64,000 nt of DNA from NCBI RefSeq assembly GCF_030814995.1, contig NZ_JAUSVX010000003.1, positions 1-64,000 on the forward strand, read 5' to 3'. Below, piece by piece: positions 24,587 to 33,387 of this stretch (positions are counted from its first letter, which is position 1; each line of letters begins with the position of its first letter). This DNA comes from Labrys wisconsinensis. GTDB lineage: Bacteria; Pseudomonadota; Alphaproteobacteria; Rhizobiales; Labraceae. The position numbers and the translations under genes are program-made. The notes under the pieces are model-generated. The model was given only the letters and a program-made list of their open reading frames with translations, was not told the origin of the DNA and ran no database searches.

Positions 24587-24652
24587 GTTCTAATTGACAA
24601 AACGAACGTGAACACCGATATCACGGATCAATTCCAAACTGGGTTTCGACAG

Positions 24653-24952
24653 ATGCTCCACGCCGTCACTGCAAACCGCCTGGGAGATGGCCGCGTGGTC
24701 TTCCGCACCGTCGCCGGCGCCTGGACGCTCGCTCTCGACGAGGCGTTCCTGGCCGAGAGCGAAACGGCGGCGGGACCGGCGCTGGAGGCCGCCAGGCTCG
24801 ACGGCGAGAACAACCTGATCGTCGATCCCTATGTGATCGAGGTCGACGGCTCGGGCCCCTCGCCCCGCCCGGCGCGGCTGCGCGAGGCGATCCGGGCCTT
24901 CGGGCCGACCATCGCCTATATGCCGCAGGCCCTGCTCCAGGCAGCCGAGTGA
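24653..24952 (+). CDS. DUF2849 protein, first gene of the cys operon
   Basis: From the ATG at 24653 the product has 99 residues (MLHAVTANRLGDGRVVFRTVAGAWTL...). The VTANRLxDGRVVF start and APxLIVDPYVIEV-like core are those of DUF2849, a small protein almost always encoded upstream of cysI in alphaproteobacteria. A GTG at 24608 would add 15 residues, but it would lie between the TTGACA box and its -10, so the shorter form is preferred. Its function is unproven; a helper role for sulfite reductase is inferred. The next gene starts 12 bases after the stop. Confidence 0.75.
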   Translation: MLHAVTANRLGDGRVVFRTVAGAWTLALDEAFLAESETAAGPALEAARLDGENNLIVDPYVIEVDGSGPSPRPARLREAIRAFGPTIAYMPQALLQAAE

Positions 24953-24964
24953 GAGGCGGGTCCG

Positions 24965-26632
24965 ATGGGTGCGCTCTATCGCTATGACGAATTCGACGCC
25001 GCCTTCGTCCAGGCCCGCGTCGCCGAGTTCCGCGACCAGGTGGCGCGCCGCCTCAGCGGCGAGATCACCGAGGACGAGTTCAAGTCGCTGCGCCTGATGA
25101 ACGGCGTCTACCTGCAACTGCACGCCTACATGCTGCGGATCGCCATTCCCTACGGCACGCTCTCCTCCCGCCAGCTGCGCCAGCTCGCCATGATCGGCCG
25201 CCGCTGGGACCGCAATTACGGCCATTTCACCACCCGCCAGAACCTGCAGTTCAACTGGGTGGCGCTGAAGGACGTCCCGGACGTGCTGGAAGCGCTGGCC
25301 GAGGTCGAGATGCATGCCATCCAGACCTCGGGCAACTGCATGCGCAACGTCACGGCGGACCATTTCGCCGGCGCCGCCGCCGATGAGATCGCCGACCCCA
25401 GGGTCTATGCCGAGATCATGCGGCAATGGTCGACCGCCCATCCCGAGCTCTCCTACCTGCCGCGCAAGTTCAAGGTCGCCATCACGGGCGCGCCGCAGGA
25501 CCGCGCCGCGATCCAGGTGCACGACATCGGCTACCAGATCGTCCGCAATGACGCCGGCGAGCTCGGCTTCCGCGTCTTCGTCGGCGGCGGCCAGGGCCGC
25601 ACGCCGATGATCGGCAAGGCGGTGCGCGACTTTCTGCCCGAAGCGGATCTCCTCACCTATACCGAGGCGATCATGCGCGTGTACAACCTCGAGGGGCGGC
25701 GCGACAACAAGTACAAGGCGCGCATCAAGATCCTCGTGCACGAGAAGGGCTTCGAGGCGATCCAGAGCGAGATCGAGGCGGAGTTCGCGGCGATCCGCGA
25801 CGGCGCGCTCAAGCTGACGCGCGAATCCGTCGAGGACATGAAGCGCTATTTCATCGCCGGGCCGTTCGATACCGTCGCGTCCTCGCCGGTCTTCGACGCG
25901 GCCAAGGCCTCGGACCCGGCCTTCGCCGCCTGGGCCGCGGTCAACGTCACCGCCCACAAGGTGCCGGGCTACGGCATCGCCACCATCTCCCTGAAGCCGA
26001 TCGGCGGCATTCCGGGCGACGCCACCTCCGAGCAGATGGAGCTCGTCGCCGACCTCGCCGACCGCTATTCCCTCGGCGAGATCCGCGTCAGCCACCTGCA
26101 GAACCTGATCCTGCCGCATGTCCGGCTGGACGACCTGCCGGCGCTGCACGCGGCACTGGCGTCCGCCGGCCTCGGCACCGCCAACGAAGGCCTGGTCACC
26201 GACATCATCGCCTGCCCTGGCCTCGACTATTGCTCGCTCGCCAATGCGCGGGCGATCCCGATCGCCCAGCGCCTGTCCGAGCGCTTCGGCGCCCCCGAGC
26301 GCCAGGCTGAGATCGGCCATCTGCCGATCAAGATCTCCGGCTGCATCAATGCCTGCGGCCATCACCATGTCGGCGCGATCGGCATTCTCGGCGTCGACCG
26401 CAAGGGCGTGGAGAACTACCAGATCACGCTCGGGGGATCGGCCCGCGAGGACTGCTCCATCGGCGCGCTCGTCGGTCCCGGCTTTTCCTACGACGGCATC
26501 GTCGATGCGGTGGAGACGGTGGTCGACACCTATCTCGGCCTGCGCCAGTCGCGGGAGGAGACGTTCCTGGAAGCCGTTCGCCGCGTCGGCCTCGCGCCGT
26601 TCAAGGAGGCCCTCTATGGACAGCGCGCCTGA
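24965..26632 (+). CDS. cysI: Assimilatory sulfite reductase, siroheme [4Fe-4S] hemoprotein
   Basis: The 555-residue protein has the two-fold nitrite/sulfite reductase architecture. The siroheme/4Fe-4S cysteines are C-x5-C (CPGLDYC, 417 and 423) and C-x3-C (CINAC, 460 and 464), followed by the family GHHHVGAIGILGVDRKG. It reduces sulfite to sulfide with six electrons in the cytoplasm. A nitrite reductase is the alternative, but cysH overlapping its 3' end settles sulfate assimilation. No flavoprotein cysJ is seen, so the electron donor may be ferredoxin or a flavodoxin encoded elsewhere. Confidence 0.92.
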   Translation: MGALYRYDEFDAAFVQARVAEFRDQVARRLSGEITEDEFKSLRLMNGVYLQLHAYMLRIAIPYGTLSSRQLRQLAMIGRRWDRNYGHFTTRQNLQFNWVALKDVPDVLEALAEVEMHAIQTSGNCMRNVTADHFAGAAADEIADPRVYAEIMRQWSTAHPELSYLPRKFKVAITGAPQDRAAIQVHDIGYQIVRNDAGELGFRVFVGGGQGRTPMIGKAVRDFLPEADLLTYTEAIMRVYNLEGRRDNKYKARIKILVHEKGFEAIQSEIEAEFAAIRDGALKLTRESVEDMKRYFIAGPFDTVASSPVFDAAKASDPAFAAWAAVNVTAHKVPGYGIATISLKPIGGIPGDATSEQMELVADLADRYSLGEIRVSHLQNLILPHVRLDDLPALHAALASAGLGTANEGLVTDIIACPGLDYCSLANARAIPIAQRLSERFGAPERQAEIGHLPIKISGCINACGHHHVGAIGILGVDRKGVENYQITLGGSAREDCSIGALVGPGFSYDGIVDAVETVVDTYLGLRQSREETFLEAVRRVGLAPFKEALYGQRA

Positions 26633-27389
26633 GTTCGACATCGTGCTGGACGCCCCGCAGGCCGGGCCGGCGCCGGCAGAGGAGCCGGAGGCACGAGCCA
26701 TCGCCCTCTCGGCCCAATATGCCGACGCCGATCCGGCGACGCTGCTGCGCGCGGCGATGGAGCTCTACAGGGGGCGGATCGCGCTCGTCTCCAGCTTCGG
26801 AGCGGAATCGGCCGTGCTGCTGCACATGGTGGCTGAGATCGACCAGTCCACCCCGGTGATCTTCCTGGATACCGGTCGCCTGTTCGCCCAGACGATCCTC
26901 TACCGCAACGAGCTGGCGCGTCGGCTCGGCCTGACCAACATCCAGACCGCCAGGCCCCATGCCTGGCGCCTGGCGCAGGAGGATCCGGACAAGCTCCTGT
27001 CCTACAGCCAGCCGGACCTGTGCTGCTGGATCCGCAAGGTGGAGCCGCTGGACGAGGCGCTGAGCCCCTATGACGCCTGGATCACCGGCCGCAAGCGCCA
27101 TCAGGCCTCGACCCGGACCCAGCTCGCCCCGTTCGAGGCCGAGGCCGGCCGCGTCAAGGTCAACCCGCTGGCCGACTGGTCCTCGCGCGACGTCAACGCC
27201 TACCTCACCGCGCATGATCTGCCGCCGCATCCGCTGGTGGCCGACGGCTATCCCTCGATCGGCTGCGCCCCCTGCACCACCCGCGTCAGGGCGGGCGAGG
27301 ACGCCCGCGCCGGACGCTGGCGCGGCAGCAGCAAGGTCGAGTGCGGCATCCACAAGCAGCCGATCGAGCGCCTGGGCAGCGGCATTTAA
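26616..27389 (+). CDS. cysH: Adenylyl-sulfate (APS) reductase, CysH family
   Basis: The 257-residue protein has the PP-loop reductase fold with SSFGAESAVLLH near residue 59. Two cysteine pairs, Cys136-Cys137 (DLCCWIRK) and Cys217-Cys220 (GCAPC), bind a [4Fe-4S] cluster and mark the APS-reducing form. The catalytic cysteine is in the C-terminal ECGIHK. It reduces APS to sulfite with thioredoxin, so APS kinase is not needed for this route. AAGGAGG lies before the ATG at 26616, which overlaps cysI by 17 bases, indicating coupled translation. Confidence 0.93.
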   Translation: MDSAPEFDIVLDAPQAGPAPAEEPEARAIALSAQYADADPATLLRAAMELYRGRIALVSSFGAESAVLLHMVAEIDQSTPVIFLDTGRLFAQTILYRNELARRLGLTNIQTARPHAWRLAQEDPDKLLSYSQPDLCCWIRKVEPLDEALSPYDAWITGRKRHQASTRTQLAPFEAEAGRVKVNPLADWSSRDVNAYLTAHDLPPHPLVADGYPSIGCAPCTTRVRAGEDARAGRWRGSSKVECGIHKQPIERLGSGI

Positions 27390-27399
27390 GGAGACGATC

Positions 27400-27900
27400 G
27401 TGGCTCTCTGGCAAAATGGCAGCTTCGCCGACGACGCCTATGCGACGGTGGCGGACGACGCGGCGCTGCCGGACGGCGCGGTGATCGTCTCGCTGCATCG
27501 CTTCCTGGCCGAGCGCGAGGCCTTGCTCGCCCGCAACACGCCGCTCGGCGTGCTGCTGCAGCCTTCGGACCGGATCGAGGCGATCGCCAACGACCTGCCG
27601 CGCCTGGCGCTGCTCGTGCTCGCCTTCCCGAAATTCGCCGACGGACGCGCCTTCTCGCTGGCGCGCCTCGCCCGCGAGCGCTGGGGCTTCCAAGGTGAAT
27701 TGCGTGCCGTCGGCGACATCCTGTTCGACCGCATCGCCTATATGCGCCGTTGCGGCTTCGATTCCCTCGACATCGTCAACGAGCCGACGCTCGCGGCCCT
27801 GCGTGCCGGCCGCGTGCCCGGCGCGCACGAGCTCTACCAGCCGACCGGCCGGGACGGAGCGACCGGCAATGCGCTGCGGCCCTGGCGCCGGCGAGCGTGA
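27400..27900 (+). CDS. DUF934 family protein of the sulfate operon
   Basis: The 166-residue product starts at GTG 27400 with AAGGAGA just upstream. The core FPKFADGRAFSLARLARERWGFQGELRAVGDILFDRIAYMRRCGFD is the signature of DUF934, which follows cysH or cysI in many alphaproteobacteria and is sometimes annotated as an oxidoreductase. The exact role is unknown; a link to sulfite reduction is inferred from conserved context. It ends the DUF2849-cysI-cysH-DUF934 operon and is followed by a hairpin. Confidence 0.88.
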   Translation: MALWQNGSFADDAYATVADDAALPDGAVIVSLHRFLAEREALLARNTPLGVLLQPSDRIEAIANDLPRLALLVLAFPKFADGRAFSLARLARERWGFQGELRAVGDILFDRIAYMRRCGFDSLDIVNEPTLAALRAGRVPGAHELYQPTGRDGATGNALRPWRRRA

Positions 27901-27901
27901 C

Positions 27902-27918
27902 GCCGGCCGTGTGCCGGC
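27902..27918 (+). terminator. Candidate terminator of the cys operon
   Basis: GCCGGC-CGTGT-GCCGGC forms a 6-bp GC stem directly after the DUF934 stop and is followed by ACATTTGT. The T-tract is weak, so efficiency is doubtful, but position and shape fit a transcript end. Confidence 0.4.
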
Positions 27919-28003
27919 ACATTTGTAGAGCTTTCGGAAAATTTGTTCAGGCCGGAGCGATTCCGGGCTTGCCGTCGCGTCGTCGCAGGCCGATGTAAGT
28001 GGG

Positions 28004-28372
28004 ATGGTGAAGCGTCGGACCTCGAAGCCCCTCCCGGCCCTGTTCGTCGAGGCCGCGACCTCCGCCGTGGAGATCGGTCATGCGAGCGCCGTCACCATCG
28101 GGCATCGCCTGCCGATGCTGATGGCGATCCCGTTCTGGCCTCACGCCGACGCGATCCTCGAAGCCCAGCGCATGGTCACCGAGAAGGTCGCCGCCGCGGT
28201 CGAGGGCTCGATCGCCGCCTCGCGCGAGACCGGCGCGCTCATGACGCTCGCCGCCCTGGGTCAAGCCAATGCCGCCGACATGGCCGCCGGCTTCCTCACC
28301 ATCGCCGTGGCGGCTGCGGGGCCGGCACGACGGCGCGCACGCGCCAACGCCCGGCGGCTCTCGCTCAAATAG
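28004..28372 (+). CDS. Hypothetical protein, helical, phasin-like
   Basis: The 122-residue product begins MVKRRTSKPLPALFVEAATSAVEIGHASAVTIGHR. It is mainly amphipathic helix and ends in a basic tail (ARRRARANARRLSLK). The composition and spacing resemble small phasin-type granule-associated proteins of Rhizobiales, but this is a weak likeness and I see no diagnostic motif. No signal peptide. The 3' end overlaps the convergent pssA-type gene by 8 bases. Confidence 0.55.
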   Translation: MVKRRTSKPLPALFVEAATSAVEIGHASAVTIGHRLPMLMAIPFWPHADAILEAQRMVTEKVAAAVEGSIAASRETGALMTLAALGQANAADMAAGFLTIAVAAAGPARRRARANARRLSLK

Positions 28373-29201
28373 CCTGGTCCGGCTCCGGCGGCACGCCGGC
28401 CGCCGCCTCCTTGTGCTGGCGCTCCAGCCGGCGATAGTGGCGCACGCCGAGCGGGATGGCGGCGAGGTAGAGGACGACCAGCGCCGTCAGCGTCTCCCAG
28501 GTGTAGAAGATCAACAAGAGCACCAGCGCCACCGCCAGGACGAACAGCGGCAGCACCCATTCGCGCGATACCCGCGCGCCGAGCTTCTTGCCGGAGAACG
28601 TGGGCACGCGCGATGCCGTCAGGAAGGCGATCAGCAGCACGTAGAGCAGCTCGACCGGCGCCATGGCCGGCGCATGGCGCAGGCCGAGAAAGTCGAGATA
28701 GATCGGCAGCAGCACCGACAGCGCGCCGGCCGGCGCCGGCATGCCGACGAAGAAATTCGACTGGAACGGCGGCCGGTTGGGATCGGTCAGCATGACGTTG
28801 AAGCGGGCCAGCCGCAGCACCATGCACATGGCGAAGACCAGCACGGCGATCCAGCCGAGGGACCGCAGGTCGTGCAGCCCCCAGAAATACAGGACGATCG
28901 CCGGCACCACGCCGAAATTGACGAAGTCGGCGAGGGAATCGAGCTCGGCACCGAAACGCGACGTGCCCTGGAGGTAGCGGGCGAGCCGCCCGTCGATGCC
29001 GTCGAGGAAGGCGGCCGCGACGATGCAGCCGACCGCAAGCTCGAGCCGCCCCTCGATCGCCAGCCGGATCGCGGTCATGCCGGCGCACAGCGCCAGCAGC
29101 GTCACCAGGTTGGGGATCAGGATGCGGAGCGGGATGGCCCGGAAGCGCCGCCCCCGGCCGCGCGGCTCCTCGGGCTCGAAGGACGGGAACAGGGGGTCCA
29201 T
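28365..29201 (-). CDS. pssA: CDP-diacylglycerol-serine O-phosphatidyltransferase
   Basis: The 278-residue membrane protein has the complete CDP-alcohol phosphotransferase motif: Asp70-Gly71, Ala74-Arg75, Gly84, Asp88 and Asp92 (DGRLAR...GAELDSLAD). It joins CDP-diacylglycerol and L-serine to phosphatidylserine at the inner membrane. Length and helix number (about eight) fit the type II (Bacillus-like) enzymes used by alphaproteobacteria. It lies 15 bases downstream of psd on the same strand, so both steps of phosphatidylethanolamine synthesis are encoded together. Confidence 0.93.
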   Translation of the reverse strand: MDPLFPSFEPEEPRGRGRRFRAIPLRILIPNLVTLLALCAGMTAIRLAIEGRLELAVGCIVAAAFLDGIDGRLARYLQGTSRFGAELDSLADFVNFGVVPAIVLYFWGLHDLRSLGWIAVLVFAMCMVLRLARFNVMLTDPNRPPFQSNFFVGMPAPAGALSVLLPIYLDFLGLRHAPAMAPVELLYVLLIAFLTASRVPTFSGKKLGARVSREWVLPLFVLAVALVLLLIFYTWETLTALVVLYLAAIPLGVRHYRRLERQHKEAAAGVPPEPDQAI

Positions 29202-29216
29202 GCCGATCCTCCCGGC

Positions 29217-29915
29217 TCAGCCGACCCTGTGGGTCAGCTGCGGCATGATCGCCTTGGCGTCGGCGAGGATGGTCTCGCCGGCCACGGCCTTCTGGCCGAC
29301 GCCGACCAGCGGCCGCACACCTTCGGGAAGATACACGTCGACCCGCGAGCCGAAGCGGATCATGCCGATCCGGTCGCCGGCCGAGACATGCTCGCCCTCG
29401 CGCGACCAGACCACGATGCGCCGCGCCACCAGGCCGGCGATCTGCACCACGCCGTAGCGCGCGCCCTCGTTCTCGATGATGAAGCCGTTGCGCTCGTTGT
29501 CCTCGCTCGCCTTGTCGAGATCGGCGTTGAGGAACTTGCCGGGCTTGTAGGCGATCCTGGTGATCGTGCCGCCGACCGGGCTGCGGTTCACGTGGCAGTC
29601 GAACACGTTCATGAACACCGAGACGCGCAGCAGCGGCCGGTCCGCCAGGCCGAGCTCGGGCGGCGGCAGGGCATTGGCGATCTGGCTGACGACGCCGTCC
29701 GCCGGCGACACCACCAGGCCCTCGCGCACCGGGGTGACGCGCGGCGGGTCGCGGAAGAAATAGGCGACCCAGGCGAGGAGAATCAGGAACGGCCAGAACA
29801 GCCAGCCGGCGATCCAGGTGCCGACGAGGAGAAGCACGGCCGCGACCGCCAGAAACGGATAGCCCTCCCGGTTGATCGGGACGAGCACATTGCGGATCGA
29901 CGAGACGACGGACAT
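29217..29915 (-). CDS. psd: Phosphatidylserine decarboxylase proenzyme
   Basis: The 232-residue protein has an N-terminal hydrophobic region (residues 19-52) and the short-form PSD-A domain. Conserved segments are [24 protein letters not shown] and the self-cleavage site Gly189-Ser190 (RFGSRVD), where the pyruvoyl cofactor forms. It converts phosphatidylserine to phosphatidylethanolamine. The ATG at 29915 has GGAAGG upstream; a longer frame to 30077 lacks protein character. It is the first gene of the psd-pssA operon and divergent from the amino-acid ABC genes. Confidence 0.93.
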   Translation of the reverse strand: MSVVSSIRNVLVPINREGYPFLAVAAVLLLVGTWIAGWLFWPFLILLAWVAYFFRDPPRVTPVREGLVVSPADGVVSQIANALPPPELGLADRPLLRVSVFMNVFDCHVNRSPVGGTITRIAYKPGKFLNADLDKASEDNERNGFIIENEGARYGVVQIAGLVARRIVVWSREGEHVSAGDRIGMIRFGSRVDVYLPEGVRPLVGVGQKAVAGETILADAKAIMPQLTHRVG

Positions 29916-30069
29916 CGGGCCTTCCGGGTTGAGGTCGAGGGATGGGTAGCCGAAACCCGGGGCGATGACCAGAGCGGGCGCTCGGGAGCGGAAATCACCG
30001 CAATCGCGACAGCCCTTCCCCCCGTTATCGGCGATGGGAAGCGACCGCGCCGGTATGCCTGCTCGCCGC

Positions 30070-30097
30070 TTGTGCAACCCGCGGAGGGTGCTAAAGT
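30070..30097 (+). promoter_or_regulatory. Candidate promoter of the amino-acid ABC operon
   Basis: TTGTGC (30070-30075) and TAAAGT (30092-30097) are spaced by 16 bases, acceptable as sigma-70 -35 and -10 boxes. The start codon GTG 30132 would then have a leader of about 28 bases. Confidence 0.45.
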
Positions 30098-30131
30098 CCT
30101 AGGCAACAACAAAACCAGCAGGGGTGTGCGA

Positions 30132-30932
30132 GTGCCGGATGGAACCGCAGGCGACGTATCGACGCGGACGGAAGTGGTGCGCCTGGAGGCGATCCACAAG
30201 AGCTTCGGCCTGCTCGAGGTGCTCAAGGGCGTGTCGCTGACGGCTCGCGAGGGCGACGTCGTCGCCCTGATCGGCGCCTCCGGCTCGGGCAAGAGCACGC
30301 TGCTGCGCTGCACCAACATGCTGGAAGTGCCGACCTCCGGGCGGGTGGTGATCAGCGGCGAGGAGATTCGGCTGAAGCCGGCCGCGGGCGGTCAGATGGC
30401 GGTCGCCGACGCCCACCAGCTGCAGCGCGTGCGCGCCCGCCTCGGCATGGTGTTCCAGAGCTTCAACCTCTGGGCCCACCGCACGGTGATCGAGAATGTC
30501 ATCGAGGCGCCGGTGCACGTGCTGAAGGAGCCGAAGGCCGAGGCGACCGAGCGGGCGGAGGCCCTGCTGCACAAGGTCGGCCTCTACGCCAAGAAGGACG
30601 TCTACCCCGCCTTTCTCTCCGGCGGCCAGCAGCAACGCGCCGCCATCGCCCGCGCCCTGGCGCTGCGGCCGCAGGTCATGCTGTTCGACGAGCCGACCTC
30701 CGCGCTCGATCCCGAGCTGGTCGGCGAGGTGCTGAAGGTGATCCGCGACATCGCCGCGGAAGGACGCACCATGATCCTCGTCACCCATGAGATGGCTTTC
30801 GCCCGCGACGTCGCCAACCATGTCGCCTTTCTGCACCAGGGACAGATCGAGGAGGAAGGACCGCCCCAGAAAGTGTTCGGCACGCCCGACAGCGAGCGTT
30901 GCCGCCAGTTCGTCAACGCACGCAAGCATTGA
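30132..30932 (+). CDS. Polar amino-acid ABC transporter ATPase, HisP/GlnQ type
   Basis: The 266-residue protein has Walker A GASGSGKST, the segment MVFQSFNLWAHRTVIENV typical of HisP-type ATPases, signature LSGGQQQRAAIARAL, Walker B VMLFDEPTSALD and H-loop LVTHEM. I choose GTG 30132 because AGGGG lies 7 bases before it; GTG 30126 is the alternative. It is the first gene of an ATPase-binding protein-permease-permease operon for a polar amino acid, probably basic (lysine/arginine/histidine/ornithine) by resemblance. Confidence 0.92.
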   Translation: MPDGTAGDVSTRTEVVRLEAIHKSFGLLEVLKGVSLTAREGDVVALIGASGSGKSTLLRCTNMLEVPTSGRVVISGEEIRLKPAAGGQMAVADAHQLQRVRARLGMVFQSFNLWAHRTVIENVIEAPVHVLKEPKAEATERAEALLHKVGLYAKKDVYPAFLSGGQQQRAAIARALALRPQVMLFDEPTSALDPELVGEVLKVIRDIAAEGRTMILVTHEMAFARDVANHVAFLHQGQIEEEGPPQKVFGTPDSERCRQFVNARKH

Positions 30933-31017
30933 GGCCGTCCGCGCCCGGGCTCGGACGCGCGGGGGACGGACCCAACGAGAAACAACGACGACCCAACCAA
31001 CCAGCAGGACCAACGTG

Positions 31018-31806
31018 ATGGGCATTTTCAACAGGACGACACTGGCCGCCGCGGCCATCCTCATCGGCGCCGCCTTCGGTCCGGCCACGGCAGCTTCGCT
31101 GAAGTTCAGCGTCGCGGCCGAGCCCTATCCGCCCTTCGCCTCCAAGAACGCCGCCGGCGTGTGGGAAGGCTTCGAGGTCGACCTCGCCAAGGCGATCTGC
31201 AAGGCCGGCAGCATGGATTGCGAGATCGTCGAGACGGCCTGGGACGGCATCATCCCCGCCCTCCTGGCCAAGAAGATCGACGTGATCTTCGCCTCGATGT
31301 CGATCACCGACGAGCGCTCGAAGACCATCGCCTTCTCGATTCCCTACTACAACACGCCGCCGGCCTGGATCGCCGACAAGTCCACCCAGCTCACGCTGAC
31401 GCCGGAGGGCCTGAAGGGCAAGACGATCGGCGTGCAGATCGGCACGATCCATCTCGATTACGCCAACAAATATTACGGCGCCGGCTCGACCGTCAAAACC
31501 TACCAGACCCAGGACGAGGCCAACTCGGACCTGGCGGCCGGGCGCATCGACGTCGCCCTGGCGGACTCGGCCGCGCTCGACGCCTTCCTCGACTCCGATG
31601 CCGGCAAGTGCTGCGAGACCAAGGGCTATGCCGACAAGAACGACCCGATCTTCGGCACCGGCGTCGGCGCAGGCCTGCGCAAGGAGGACACCGAGCTCAA
31701 GGCCAAGATCGATGCGGCCATCGCCGCCGTCTACAAGAGCGGCGAGTACGAGACGATCGAGAAGAAGTACTTCAAGTACGACATCGGCACGCCGCCCAAG
31801 AGCTGA
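31018..31806 (+). CDS. Polar amino-acid ABC transporter binding protein (SBP family 3)
   Basis: The 262-residue protein has a signal peptide (to about residue 25, ATAAS) and a family 3 domain. The start is SVAAEPYPPFASKNAAGVWEGFEVDLAKAIC, and WDGIIPALLAKKIDVIFASMSITDERSKTIAFS is the classic hinge signature. It captures a polar amino acid in the periplasm. Four cysteines (two at the start of the domain, two at GKCCE) could form disulfides. A perfect hairpin follows the gene before the permeases. Confidence 0.92.
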   Translation: MGIFNRTTLAAAAILIGAAFGPATAASLKFSVAAEPYPPFASKNAAGVWEGFEVDLAKAICKAGSMDCEIVETAWDGIIPALLAKKIDVIFASMSITDERSKTIAFSIPYYNTPPAWIADKSTQLTLTPEGLKGKTIGVQIGTIHLDYANKYYGAGSTVKTYQTQDEANSDLAAGRIDVALADSAALDAFLDSDAGKCCETKGYADKNDPIFGTGVGAGLRKEDTELKAKIDAAIAAVYKSGEYETIEKKYFKYDIGTPPKS

Positions 31807-31856
31807 GCCCGGCCGCGCCGGCGCCATGCGCGCTCGCAACCACACCTGACGCCCCT

Positions 31857-31881
31857 CCCGTTCCCCTCGGCGGGGAACGGG
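31857..31881 (+). terminator. Strong hairpin between binding-protein and permease genes
   Basis: CCCGTTCCCC-TCGGC-GGGGAACGGG is a perfect 10-bp stem with a 5-base loop, 50 bases after the binding-protein stop and 41 before the first permease. There is no T-run. Internal position suggests mRNA 3' protection or partial attenuation, giving more binding protein than permease. Confidence 0.65.
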
Positions 31882-31922
31882 CCCCGGTCGGCTGACCCGC
31901 GAGGCAAGGACAGTCCCCGCCC

Positions 31923-32636
31923 ATGGCCACATTCCTCGACCTGCTCGCCTGGGGCGACACCGGCTGGAGCAGGGCTCTGGTCGGCGGCGCGCTCGTCACG
32001 ATCGAGATTTCCGCCATCGCCTTTCCGATCGGCATCCTGGTCGGCGGCGCCGCCGCCTGGGCCAAGATGCAGGGGCCGGCCTGGCTCGCGGCGCTCGCCC
32101 GCGGCTACACCACGATCTGCCGCTCGGTGCCGGACCTCCTCCTGATCCTGCTGCTCTACTATGCCGGCCAGTCGCTGCTCAACGCGTTGCTGGCCCTGCT
32201 CGGCTTCGGCGACGTCGGCATTTCCGGCTTCGCTGCCGCCACCGTCGTGCTCGGGCTGGTGCAGGGCGCCTATGCTTCGGAGATCCTGCGCGGCTCCGTG
32301 CTGGCCATCCCGAGGGGCCAGACCGAGGCCGCCCGCGCCTATGGGTTCCACGGCCTCAGCCTGTTCCGGCGCGTCACCGTGCCCGCCATCATCCCCTATG
32401 CGCTGCCGGGCCTGGCCAATCTGTGGATGGTGATCCTGAAGGATTCGGCCCTGATCAGCGTGGTGGGCACGAGCGAGCTCCTGTTCACCGCGCGCCAGGC
32501 GGCGGGGGGCACGAAATATTATCTCGGCTTCTATCTCGTGGCGGCGGCGCTCTACTACGCGATCACGCTCCTGTCGAATATCGGCATCCGGATGATCGAA
32601 GCCCGGATCGGCCGCTGGATGCCGAGGAGCGCATGA
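31923..32636 (+). CDS. Polar amino-acid ABC permease, HisQ type
   Basis: The 237-residue inner-membrane protein has about five helices and the coupling loop EAARAYGFHGLSLFRRVTVPAIIPYALPG expected of the HisMQ family. The segment TTICRSVPDLLLILLLYY is also diagnostic. It forms a heterodimer with the permease encoded next, which starts within this gene's stop (ATGA overlap). Confidence 0.92.
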   Translation: MATFLDLLAWGDTGWSRALVGGALVTIEISAIAFPIGILVGGAAAWAKMQGPAWLAALARGYTTICRSVPDLLLILLLYYAGQSLLNALLALLGFGDVGISGFAAATVVLGLVQGAYASEILRGSVLAIPRGQTEAARAYGFHGLSLFRRVTVPAIIPYALPGLANLWMVILKDSALISVVGTSELLFTARQAAGGTKYYLGFYLVAAALYYAITLLSNIGIRMIEARIGRWMPRSA

Positions 32637-33331
32637 CCTTCGCCTGGCTCGAAGTCTACGGCCATTATTTCGTCTGGGGGACGGTGATCACCATCCTCCT
32701 GCTGTTCTGGTCCGCGCTGCTGGGCTTTCCCCTGGCGGTCCTGCTGGGCCTCGGCCGTATCTCCAGGAATCCGCTGGTGAACGGCCCCTGCCTCGCCGTC
32801 ACCTCGGTGATCCGCGGCACGCCGCTGCTGGTGCAGATCTACGTGATCTACTACGGCCTCGGCGACGTCTTCGGCCGCACCCCCTGGATCCGGCAGAGCT
32901 TCGTCTTCCCCTATCTGCGCGATGCCTTCTGGTACGTGGTGGTGGCGCTGACCATCTCCACCGGCGCCTATGTCGGCGAGATCATCCGCGGTGCGCTCCT
33001 GGCGGTGCCCCGCGGCGAGATCGAGGCGGCGCGGGCCTACGGCTTCCACGGCTGGCCGCTGCTGCGCCGGGTCTGGCTGCCGCGTGCCCTGCAGTCGATC
33101 CTGCCGACGCTGGCCGGCGAGACGGTGCTCCTGCTGAAGGCGACGGCGCTCGGATCGGTGGTCACCATCGTCGACGTCCTCGGCGCGGCCGGCGTGGTCA
33201 AGGCGCAGACCTACCGCGTCTACGAGCCGCTGCTGCTGGCCGCCGTGATCTACTATCTCATCACCATGGTCATCGAATACGGCTTCCGCCGGCTGGAGCG
33301 CCGCTACGCCCGGGCCTATCGGGCGGCGTAG
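32633..33331 (+). CDS. Polar amino-acid ABC permease, HisM type
   Basis: The 232-residue protein is the second HisMQ-type permease, with SVIRGTPLLVQIYVIYYGLG and the coupling loop EAARAYGFHGWPLLRRVWLPRALQ. Its ATG overlaps the previous stop by 4 bases, so the pair is translationally coupled and made in equal amounts. It ends the operon; a weak hairpin (33361-33376) followed by TTTT may end transcription. Confidence 0.92.
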   Translation: MTFAWLEVYGHYFVWGTVITILLLFWSALLGFPLAVLLGLGRISRNPLVNGPCLAVTSVIRGTPLLVQIYVIYYGLGDVFGRTPWIRQSFVFPYLRDAFWYVVVALTISTGAYVGEIIRGALLAVPRGEIEAARAYGFHGWPLLRRVWLPRALQSILPTLAGETVLLLKATALGSVVTIVDVLGAAGVVKAQTYRVYEPLLLAAVIYYLITMVIEYGFRRLERRYARAYRAA

Positions 33332-33360
33332 CGCTTCGACGCCTCGTGGTTCGGCGCCCG

Positions 33361-33376
33361 CGGCGGGATACCGCCG
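33361..33376 (+). terminator. Weak terminator candidate after the amino-acid ABC operon
   Basis: CGGCGG-GATA-CCGCCG forms a 6-bp stem, with TTTT following 9 bases later (33386-33389). The distance to the T-run is longer than ideal. Confidence 0.35.
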
Positions 33377-33387
33377 TACGAAGCATT

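Noticed and set aside
24590-26701. 703-codon minus-strand frame opposite cysI
   Set aside because: The plus strand carries the siroheme and Fe-S motifs; the antisense frame is a GC-rich codon-position artefact.
28269-30125. Long plus-strand frame upstream of the amino-acid ABC ATPase
   Set aside because: It is antisense to pssA and psd. Only the part after GTG 30132 has ATPase sequence.
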